A stretch of DNA of 64,000 nt, taken from NCBI RefSeq assembly GCF_932526225.1, contig NC_064046.1:10317719-10381718 (forward strand), written 5' to 3'. The notes under the pieces were generated by a model. The model did not search any database, had not been told where the DNA came from, and was given only the letters and a program-made list of their open reading frames with translations. Every line of letters begins with the position of its first letter. Position 1 is the stretch's first letter. Positions 1 to 10,000 of this stretch are shown here, piece by piece. This DNA comes from Nematostella vectensis (Eukaryota > Cnidaria > Anthozoa > Actiniaria > Edwardsiidae). The position numbers were made by a program, and so were the translations under genes.

Positions 1-246
1 TAATAGGATTTTAGATGTGAAGCCTTTTTGATGATCTTGTCATGCTAGAAGGTGTTATTAACAGTTAACAGTTTATTATTATTTATTATTATAATCGTTT
101 GATTTTCCTTTATTTTCATTTTCAGAAAATCCCACCCTTTTTGACAAAAGACATGCTAGACACAGATGACAGGTAAAAGTGACTTTTAAAAGGACAATGT
201 GCTAGTATTAGTTAAGTTTGAGTTCTAAATATCTCTTGTCATGCAG

Positions 247-1291
247 GAAATTGACCATGGTAGTTGATGTCAGTTGTGACATAGGAAACCCCAACAACCC
301 TGTTCCTTTCATTGAGAATGCTACCACACCCACCAAACCTGTGGATGTTCTGCCACTAAGGTATGCAGTAAGAGGAAGGAAGGCTTACCTTCACAACTTT
401 CACAGCAACAAAATTCTTGCAAAAAAAGCAATTTCTGCAGATAAGGCTATGGGCTAGAAAGGATAAAGTATTGGATTTGGCTAGGGAAAGGAACACAAAG
501 GGATGTCACAGTAAGTGTTATTTGAGATAAGGAATGCCTAGGGGCACAGTAAGAGGAGTGATTAGGGAGGGGGCACAGAAATGGGAGTTGACTTGACAGA
601 GGCAAGGTATTCTATCTGCTGAATCTGTAATTTTCTTACTTCTTGTTGTGATGTTTTACTTAGCAAGTGCAGCAAGCCATTGGAGCTGATGGCCATTGAT
701 TTCCTCCCCTCCATGTTGCCCAGAGAAGCAAGCTTTAGGTTTGCAAACAAGATGACTCCATGTCTGATGAAAATAGCAAAGGTACGCTAAATAAAAAGTT
801 GTAAAATGGAAACCGAGATTCCCCTTTTTTAGGCTGGGAAATTGGAATTTGGGTTCATGGAGACAGGATGTTAGGTACAGGGTCAAATGGGAACAGGTTT
901 TTGTATAGTAAAAGCTTAGATGTGTGTGGAATAAAATACAGAAGAAAACACGGATATGGGATTGAGGACTGTATTTATGGATTGTATTGTGTTTCTTCTA
1001 AAATGTTTTTTTTAGACCTTGAAATTTTCTTTGGTCCCATTTCCCCTATTTCACTAGAATGATATTTTAATTTTTGCTAAAGCTGGTTTTTATTATTATT
1101 ATTTTTTTTTTTTGGGGGGGGGGGCTGATAACTCGTACTGTATCTGAAGAATACTCGTACTGTATCTGAAGAATTCTTTCCATTTTATTTTTAATATTTT
1201 CTTACTGATTTTTTAGATGGATGAGGCCATTTGCTGGAGTTCTGCTAAAAAGGCTTTCCAGGATAAGGCAAAAGAGTTTGGTTTGATTTAG
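247..1291 (+). CDS. Saccharopine dehydrogenase, LYS1-type (NAD+, L-lysine-forming): last three exons only
   Basis: Three exons join in frame: 247-360, 664-781 and 1217-1291 (TAG stop). All introns begin GT and end AG; the upstream exons lie outside the window. The peptide contains MVVDVSCDIGNPNNPVPF, then AIDFLPSMLPREASF, then WSSAKKAFQDKAKEFGLI at the end. These match the C-terminal part of the fungal LYS1-type enzyme, in which a VVDVSxDxxNPxNP block precedes an IDHLPSLLPREAS block. In the family this enzyme interconverts saccharopine with lysine and 2-oxoglutarate using NAD. Animals usually carry the bifunctional AASS protein instead, whose equivalent blocks differ, so the LYS1 form is the better match. 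Exon 2 has two in-frame acceptors 9 nt apart (after 663 and after 672). No break is seen in the visible part. The gene is convergent with the JmjC-type gene to its right. Confidence 0.85.
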
Positions 1292-2460
1292 AGAAAGGTT
1301 TTAGCATGCAAAGGACTATGGTCTAGGATAAAGTATCAGTAAGATAACAATCAGTAAGGTCAGTAAGATAAAAATAGATATTATAATTAACAGTAGCATA
1401 ATGGAGTAAATTATAAACAGTGCAGTAAAAGTATCAGTAGGTAGAGAATTTACAAAGGTAATGAAATATAAAGAAAAGCTGTGTCTGCTCACCTTAATAA
1501 AAAAACAAGGGATGGCTGATGGAATGTTCTAGTAGTAGCCATGATGAAGATGATGAAGTGTGAAAAATATGAATAAAAGATAAAAAATGGTCATATTGAA
1601 ATATGAGTAATGCTTAAAGTTATTCCTAAACAATTAATTTAAGCAATAATTAATTTAGTAACTTTCCAACCAAAAGATTTGAAGGGATGGTTGGTATGAG
1701 GAGAAAAAGCCAACAAAATAAGCTTTCAGGCGGAGTTCAACACATTTTTCGGACAGAATAGTAATTTTTAACATGACTTGACACAGTTTATTTCTCTTTT
1801 TTTTTCACAGAATTTTGGTTTACATGGCAAAAATCATCTTCCTTGATGGCTAAGCTACTATACCCCCCTCCGTCTAATTGGTCAGATTGTTATATGAGGC
1901 ATTGAATAGGAGGGGGTTGTTTACCCATTTAGCAAACAATTTTCTCATTCATATCTTGTCATTGCTCACTGTGGTACTTCATTTGCTAATGTAAGAATGT
2001 ACTTGCAGTTAACAGTGGTCATCTATACCACCCCCCCCCCCCCCCCATCTTGGCTGTGTGCTATTGGAGTCCTCATAATTATGCAGACACACCCAGTATG
2101 GTACTATGGAGTGTTTTAAAAAGATTGTTGACATAAAGCCCATCGATCAACTTGCATGACAAGGTTTTGTAGGCTTTGACACCGTGAAAATGAGATATTC
2201 ATCTCAGTTGATTAAATCTGCTGGAATCATGGTTAATTTCAATCCATCCTACACCTTAAACCCCTCAGTTTTATCTATTATCAAACAATACAGATCGAAC
2301 AATACAGGGGAAGTTACATTTGAAAAATTTGTTGAGTCTTGAATTTTTAAAAACAAAAACAACAATTCCATGCAACTTTGGATTCACAGACTTCAAGAAA
2401 ACAAAATGAGGCAAACGCAACTTGTTCACATCAATGGTGATAGTCTTTATTGTCTACTGG
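1292..2460. other. Intergenic, between two convergent genes
   Basis: No exon recognised. AATAAA at about 1572 could be the polyadenylation signal of the saccharopine dehydrogenase gene. A run of about 17 C lies near 2031-2047. The rest is AT-rich. Confidence 0.6.
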
Positions 2461-2550
2461 TTAAACCCTTCCCTGCTAGCAGGGGCCTCTTTTCTCTGTA
2501 TTTCTCTGAGCGAAATACAGAGAAGAGGCTTCTGCTAGCAGGGAAGTTAA
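2461..2550. mobile_element. TTAA-flanked foldback element, piggyBac-type MITE candidate
   Basis: An almost fully self-complementary stretch is bracketed by TTAA at 2461-2464 and 2547-2550. Arms TTCCCTGCTAGCAG (2469-2482) and CTGCTAGCAGGGAA (2532-2545) pair perfectly. Inside them, CCTCTTTTCTCTGTATTTC pairs with GAAATACAGAGAAGAGG with one mismatch or bulge, leaving a loop of about 7 nt. TTAA is the target duplication of piggyBac elements, and ends rich in CCC/GGG are typical of them. It may be a non-autonomous derivative; the assignment is inferred from structure only. Confidence 0.55.
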
Positions 2551-2918
2551 ACCACAGGCTGTCATTTATTTTCATACAACAATTTCAATAAATATCCCTA
2601 CCTAGTCTTACTAGGTTTTAAAATTAAAGTATGTTATCCGCCAAGAAATATCTGTAAAATTACTGTTGAAAAATGTTATTAATTAGGTTAATGTAATAAG
2701 GATGATTAGGATGATTATCCATAAAAGCAACTAGTAAAAAATGTTTGTACCAGTGTCTTTTAATCTAACAAAATTATATTCAATTTGCTTTATAGAAACA
2801 TTTTATACAAAAATATAACTACAAGATTCTTGCCCTCCAAAGTAGAGAGCACATTAGTTGTACTAGCCCAATACAGGATGTACAAGTATGTATATTTTTG
2901 TCCAGGTTTATCAATTTA

Positions 2919-5900
2919 TTAATCATACTCTGAGCCAATGGTGATACTCATTTCATCATTAATGATATCTGTCTGGTGAAACCAGCGATTGGTGTCCAAC
3001 ACAACTGCAAACAAAACATACCAAAGATCAGTTATAACTATTATTTAGAGTTGGAAATAGTGCCTACACAAATGGTTAATACATTTTTTTCACTTTCTTT
3101 AATAAGTAATGCCTGCAAGATTCACAGCTTTTAAACATAAAACATTTTAATAATTTTGATACATATTTTCTTTTTCTAAGTAAAACCGTCCCACCTGGGA
3201 ACCCTGTTAAATTATATAATCCTAGGGTTTTATGTTTCTCTGTATAGTGGAAAGCCTTTTTTTAACAATATTGTTTGAGGGGCCAACTGCAGGTAGCCAT
3301 GAAGTATATGTTTCCCAGTAGCCATGTCTGGTCTGTACTGTACTTACTTATTTCGCCAGGGTGGATAACAGTAACTATCTCCTTGTCGCACTCCAGAGCA
3401 CATTCAGGGGGTGGTTGCAGTGTCCATTTTTTGGTTCCTTTGACTTGTGCCTGCCATGATGGTTTCCCAACTTGATCAATCTGTCAAAAAATGTTTGAGA
3501 ATAAATGGTACATTTGATTTCAATTAATTACATTTAAATTAAAATAAAGCTAGCCCAAAGTTTGGTCATATTTTGTTTAAAAGTCTATCTATCCAAGAAA
3601 CACAATGTCCTACAAAACATTTTTCAATTGGCTACTAATTCTAGCAAGTGGCTGAGAGACTTTAGTCAGACGTCCTTAACAAAGTATGAAGTACAATCAG
3701 TGATGTATATATTTTGTTGTTACACTGTTAAACCAACAAGGATGCCAAAACTATCTGATTGACAAGAGTTTCACTAGACAACCAGCATGGCTAAGAAATT
3801 GCACACAAGACTGAATCCTCCTTAGTCATAAAAGTTAATGTCTACCAAGACTGTAATTTTCACTGACTAATTGGTTTAGGCTAAGCTCAAACGTATCATC
3901 CACAAGCTTATTCAATGCAAATGCATGCAAATGAAGATTAAACAATCGACTTGATTCATTTGCATTTGCATTGAATATGGCTCATGGATTATATGACGTT
4001 TGAACTTAACCTAACTTCCTCAACACTTTGTTGCAGTAAGTGCACTTCAAACACAAAAATAAACTAAAAATCTACATTATTTAGACAGACACTTAACAAT
4101 TAAGTTCCAGGGCATTATTGTTGTTATATCAGGGTTCCACTTCAATGACTTACATGCATGTGTGCACCATAGCCTGGACAGCCCATGAAGATCCAATCAG
4201 TCCTGCTAGATTCAGACAGCTCTGGCAGAAAATATGGACGGGAATAGTGCTTGCGCAATTCGTTGGCAGCTGCAGAGTCACAGTTACTCCTAGAGAATGA
4301 GAGAAAATCAGTGAAATTATGGGGTTATTGCCTACGAAACATGATTATTATCCTCCCTTTACTGTTCTATATTATAAGGAGATGGAGGGGAGTTACTTGA
4401 CAGGATTGGAGAGGGGGAGCTTAGTAGATGAAGCAGAGCTAATGCAAGAAGAGAGGTTTCTTTGGGCTAGGCATACCACAAACAAGCATTTACACTTATG
4501 ACATTTCCAGCCTCTTTATACTGTAGTGTAGCTGTGATCAAACTGGTGTTTTGGTAATTAAGAACTAGTTCAACCTGCTCAAGACACTAGTTTGCCACCC
4601 AAACAGTCACATGATCTCTTAGCGCAAGACCCATATTGTCATAGCCAGAAATGGGTAGAGGGAGTAGGGGAACCACCCCACTTTACTTGAAGGTCCACGC
4701 AAATAAAAGAGAAACACTTCTAGTTAGGACAAGACACCTAAGAGAAAATGGTTCGCTAAATGGGTATAAGTAAATGCTCAAGCACTCACCATGAGCCCTA
4801 CAGTATACCATAGCTGTCAACCCAACTTGGACAGAAATCTTGTAAATTGGGCAAAAAAAAAAAAAAAACCAAGAGAGCCAATGCGGGTGAATACAGAGAA
4901 TGTATGAACATTCTCACAAACATTAGGCTTGTGATGAAGTCCATAATCTTGTGACACCCACCTAATGCAGGTGAGTTGACAGCTATGAGTATACCTCATC
5001 CCCTCACAACACAAGGCTAGAACCTTCTACATCTTTCTTTTGTAAATAGCTCATAGTGGTTAATCAACAAGCCTAAAAAACCTTTAAGGAAGGGAGGGCA
5101 TCTACAAACTCCCCACCCCACCTCACCCCCATCCTTATGTTGATAACAGGAAATAATGTACTGCTGGGAATCATAACAGCAATTAAAGTAAACCCACATA
5201 TTGAGATTATTGTCACAGTCAAACCCACAAGTCATCTGCTTTGTGCATAGTTTTCACTAACATTATGCAGATTACGCGTCCAACAGGAAAATACTTGTCT
5301 GCTACCTCTCAGCTGCTTTTGTAATGTCCACAAAGTTTTTAAAGTGCGTGACAATTTGCACGATGCAATAATATTGTAGTCAAGCCTCCTAAAACAAATA
5401 TCCAATTCCTAAAAGTTTATGTATAATGCAATCCCATTTATAATAGCGCTGATAAAAAGAAGTAAATTTATGATTCATACTATGAAATCCTGGATTATTA
5501 ATAAAAGAAGGAAAGCGAATCAATACATTAACTAGCAGTTAAGTAATTTCCAATACCAGAATATCTAAAGCTTTATTATGGCTTACCATCCGATATACCA
5601 AGGTTTTCCTTTCATTTGAGCGTCTTTTTCCGGCATTTGGAACACTTCTTTGAGAGTTGAGAACTTTGTATTGTATGGGAAAAACTGACATTGTCCATCG
5701 CGGCTTTTCAGAGCCGGGCTATCGGGGCTGTAAACTTTCTTGAAAAAATCAAAACTGAAATGCTCTGAGGCTGTCCAGTTCTTCATTCCGTCTTCGATGA
5801 CCACCGGTCTGGCAGAATAAGCGTATTTTTTGGCAAATTCTTGAGGGGTGATGTTGCTAACGCGTTCAACTTTGTGAATGTTCCTGCAAATGCTACAGTC

Positions 5901-6362
5901 AATCGGAGGTCGAAATCTATCGAGAACAAACTCAGGAATGGGAAATAGGCATTCTTCTCGGTCGATGTCCACGTCAAATACATTATCGGCGAGGTATTCG
6001 AGAACGGCCCGCTTGCTGAAATAGTTATTCCTGTACGCATATAGTCCTGTGCCGACACAAACGGCCAAAACACAAACCAACACAGCACCGTAGTACTTGA
6101 AATAGCTACGACTTTGGCGTAAGTTCTTCAAAGATTTCGCCTTAGCAAGCGAAGAATCTTTAATGCCGAGGGACTTGGCTTTCTGTCGGAGCCTTCTAAA
6201 GGCTTGTTCGACCTCTGCTTGGGATTTCAACGCACTCGAAACCCCAGACATTTTGGAGAACAAACTTTTGGTCTGACCTCGATTCAAAATGTTCCGCTTT
6301 GCAATTATTCCGATGGGGTACCCCCTTGGGAATTGATTGTCGTTATAATGATGACCATTCAC
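2919..6362 (-). CDS. Membrane-anchored JmjC/cupin-type Fe(II)/2-oxoglutarate dioxygenase (complete, four exons)
   Basis: Exons on the minus strand: 6362-5587, 4289-4154, 3480-3348 and 3004-2919. They join in frame with GT..AG introns into 376 aa from the first ATG, or 339 aa from the ATG at 6251 (MSGVSSALK), which is the likelier start because the extra N-terminus looks non-conserved. A basic N-terminus is followed by one hydrophobic segment (about residues 89-109 of the long form; YYGAVLVCVLAVCVGTGL), suggesting a type II membrane protein. The C-terminal half reads as a cupin/JmjC fold: RPVVIEDGMKNW, then HMHIDQVGKPSWQAQVKGTK with the metal motif H-x-D (H304, D306), then W-F-H-Q with the distal His (H358). 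All three iron ligands are present, so activity is plausible; the substrate is unknown. The intron at 4153/3481 separates H304 from I305 and so splits the H-x-D motif. TAA TAA AATT at the end overlaps an AATAAA signal. Confidence 0.85.
3876..4014. mobile_element. MITE-like inverted repeat in intron 2 of the dioxygenase gene
   Basis: About 139 bp with imperfect terminal arms, TTAGGCTAAGCTCAAACGT at the left and the complement of TTAGGTTAAGTTCAAACGT at the right. Inner arms are TTCAATGCAAATGCATGCAA and its near complement near 3955-3975. The central spacer is about 20 nt. No coding sequence. Each inner arm contains two copies of the octamer ATGCAAAT. No clear target duplication was seen. Confidence 0.6.
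5017..5586. other. Intron 1 of the dioxygenase gene (right part), non-coding
   Basis: AT-rich sequence between the first exon and the exon at 4289-4154. No conserved coding segment, RNA gene or repeat recognised. Confidence 0.5.
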
Positions 6363-6913
6363 AAGAAGATAGAAACTTTGTAGATAGAAGTAGAATAAAT
6401 CAGATCAAATAGTCTAGAGTAATCCCGAAATTAGCAAAAACTAATCGAAACAGAGGGTGTTATAGAGATTTTCATGCATGAAATCAAAAGGTAGAAAAAG
6501 AGTACGTAAACAGTATAAGAATTATAAAAATAGAATTTATTCCGCTAGGGAAAGGTCATTATTAATGGGGGGGGGGGGGGGGGGGGGGGGGGGTATATAG
6601 TTTTGTATATAGGCGGTCAGGCGGTATACTCCCCCGTGAAATGTTTGTCATTATGTTCAATCCTAAATAGCATCATCAGAGGTCCTTTACATCAGAATTC
6701 ATAATCTTAGACCGTTACGAGGCTCGAAAATTGATCAGAATACCTGTTCAAAAAATAGGCCCCTCCCCTAAACCCTGTTTAAAAATTAAGGCGCTCCCCC
6801 AAATAGGCGCTCAAAAAATTCCACCCCCCCCCCCCCCAAACATAGCAGCCCCCTCCCCCCATCCGTTAAATAATGACCTTTCCTTTATGTCCCAGTAGCA
6901 GTATCATTTGCAG

Positions 6914-6944
6914 AACTTGTTTTAACAAGTTAAAAACATATAAG
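6914..6944 (+). promoter_or_regulatory. Candidate core promoter of fibrinogen-like gene copy 1
   Basis: A TATA-like CATATAAG (6937-6944) lies about 135 bp before the ATG, directly after the palindrome AACTTGTT-TT-AACAAGTT. Both are kept in copies 2 (CATATAAG at 15749) and 3 (23776). Inferred from position and conservation only. Confidence 0.4.
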
Positions 6945-7077
6945 AACTTGCGATTGCTTTGTTGTGCTGCGAGCGTTAAAACCTCTGATCTATTCAAGCA
7001 GACACACTACACACTGCTTAACTGTTCGGTATTGCTTACTGTTAGTAACTCTCCGAATTTTACTGCGCTCATCCGAA

Positions 7078-10000
7078 ATGAAACGCCATCTCCTGATTCT
7101 ATTCTTGGCCTTGATGGCTATTTCAGCTGATCTGGTGTCGGGGGTAAGAGACTTTAAATTCATTTTCAGGTTAACAGCAACGTCGCAGCAGGCCTTTCAC
7201 GATGTCTGTTTTTTCTAATAGTTTGTGTATGGTTCATTCAACAATAGCATTTAGTTATCTCTTCACGAAATGGTACTAAATTTATTGAAAAAAGCACTAA
7301 AATAGATCCTTTTCCGGCCTGGCTCCCCAAGGAAAATGTTACCGCTACCATTCAACAGCTAAAAGCTAAAAAAATCCCAATTTGATACCTGAGAATTCTG
7401 AAATAAAGGGAGCATATCTGAGAACTTCCTGTTTCTGTTCCCTGCGTTTCTCTTCATAGCACGGTGCTACTAACTCCTCGTGCGATCGTATTCCAAGGGG
7501 TTCACGAAGATTCTACGGACGTAGCCCCAATATGCCTGGGAAATCATGCATGGATATTTTGAACAAAAACCTTTCTATTCGTAACAATGGCATCTACTGG
7601 ATCAAGCTTAACGGTAAAGAATACAGTATAATAGCTTGTCGTGTACCGTTATTACTCAAGGAATTGCCTCCCCACCCCCCCCCCCCCCCAACGGAAAATT
7701 AGGTCCGCTTTTTCGGTCGCATCCCCCAACCCTGGGTACGGGCCTGCCGTAGTTAGTCGTAGTCGTAGCTATTTCAAGCGCCTCACCTGGGACATGAAAA
7801 ATCAGTGCATAGCAGGCCTCGAATGCAGAGACGTTAAAGAGACAGACAGACAGACAGACAGAAATTTTATTTGGAATCGTATACAATGTCCTTTTATATG
7901 TTGATTGCGTCCAAATAATATTAAAGATAAAAAAGACAAAGAATTGTACGGTATTTCAAGTTTGGCAGCGTTATTGATCCCGGAGGGCGAAGCATTCATT
8001 TATGAACTTAGCAATTTTTCTTTGCACTGTGACGTTACTACCAGAATAATTAATAAGAAATTGAAAAACACTTTCATCCGACATTCTTGTGAATTTTACA
8101 TTTTCTATTTCTTCTATGGTTTTAGTCAATTCTCCCCGCTTCCCTTTATACAAAGGGCAGTGGAGAAGGAAATGATCTTCATTTTCTACTTGTCTATTTT
8201 TACAAATTTCGCAAATTCGTTCATCCGGTACCTTATAGGGCCTCGAATATCGGCCAGTTTCAATTGCTTAGTCTCAATTTGTTCAAAGATATTCGATGGC
8301 TGTGATTGACAACCTGGCTCAGATAATCTTCAATAATGTATTTTGATTTAAATTTCCAATACGTTCTTAATTTATTACCTTGTCCTTGTTTATTTCTATT
8401 ATCATTATTCACGTTTGATACACACTTTTGAAATTCAATGTCAATGTAAAATGTATTTAATTGGCAAGTCCCCGCTCTGCGCATACCTGTTGCCTGTTGA
8501 AAAATTCGTTTCAATTTCTGGTGCCAAAATTCTGGGTTATTACTTATTTTCATGTCTTCGTATATCTGGTTAACTAGATTTGGTTCCTCGGGATGATTTA
8601 TGTTTAGCCAAAAATTGACGCTTCTGCATATTGCTTTCGTTCTTAATGGAAATCTACCTGGTTCAGCCCTAACCTCGTTATTTGAACAAAATTTAGAGAC
8701 TCCGAGGAGCCACTTGCAGAATTTGCAGAATTTTTTTTTACAGACGACGACTTGTCTGATGTGTACATGGATATAATGACTGACAAAAAGTTACCCGTTA
8801 TACCGTGCGTTTCTAGTTTTTCAAAAAGTTTTTGTCTAGGAATAGTGTCGAAAGCTTTCCGAAAATCGAAAAAGCCCGAAAATAAGAAGTTGTTTACCTT
8901 ATTTGGTTTGCTTTTAACATATTTGTCTATTAGTGATCTATTAGTGATCTGTAGTGCCGTGCTTTTTTCTTAAGCCACATTGCACTTTGATTATGCCTTT
9001 TAAACTTAAATAGTCGTATAGTCGAGCATTACAAATATAGGTGAAAATTTTGCTTAAAGATGATAGGACGGTGATACCCCGATAGATATTGGGGGCACAG
9101 CCACGCCTCTACTGGCTATTCCCTTATAATTTTTGTAAATGGCACCGTTCCCCCAGTGCCCCCCCTCCCCTGCTACGGCCCTGAAAAACGAACAAATGCC
9201 CTGGCGCCATGTCGCTAGTATACAGCCAAAACATCCTTGCGCGGAGGTTTGATTTGCTTTTATTGGGTCCCTGTCTCTTTCTTAGTGCTTATTGTTTACT
9301 TTCAGGTTACTCGGCGTTTCCGGTTTTTTGTGACATGAAAGACGGAGGTGAGTCGCGTGTGGTCATTTCACACATCTACACAGCGACCACCTACTGTATC
9401 AACCACTATCCCTACACAACAACGACCTTCTAACATCAACCACCCTTACACAACAACCTTCTCCTAACAACAACAGCCTCTACACAACGATCTCCTATCA
9501 ACCACCATCCCTACACAACAACGACCTTCTAACATCAACCACCCTTACACGACGACCTTCTCCTAACAACAACAACCTCTACACAACGATCTCCTATCAA
9601 CCACCATCCCTACACAACATCTACCTTCTAAGTTCAACCACCCTTACACAACGACCTTCTCCTAACAACAACAGCCTCTACAAAACGATCTCCTATCAAC
9701 CACCTTCCCTACACAACATCTACCTTCTAAGTTCAACCACCCTTACACAACGACCTTCTCCTAACAACAACAACCTCTACACAACGATCTCCTATCAACC
9801 ACCTTCCCTACACAACATCTACCTTTTAAGTTCAACCACCCTTACACAACAACCTTCTAACAACAACAACCTCTACACAAAGACGCAACTCCTACCAATC
9901 ACCACCTGTAAACAACAAATGGATAAACATAACTCCTAAAAAATCCGCTACATAACGTCCTTCTCAGCACAGTTACCCCCATAAATCAAACCTCTAGCAT

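Noticed and set aside
6873-7218. Two 84-85 aa open frames around exon 1 of each gene copy
   Set aside because: They overlap the promoter, exon 1 and its donor; the longer frame lacks a signal peptide at its start and reads through a splice donor conserved in all copies.
9395-9880. Regular 99-bp direct repeats as a CRISPR array
   Set aside because: Whole unit repeats with no unique spacers, eukaryotic intron context; a minisatellite.
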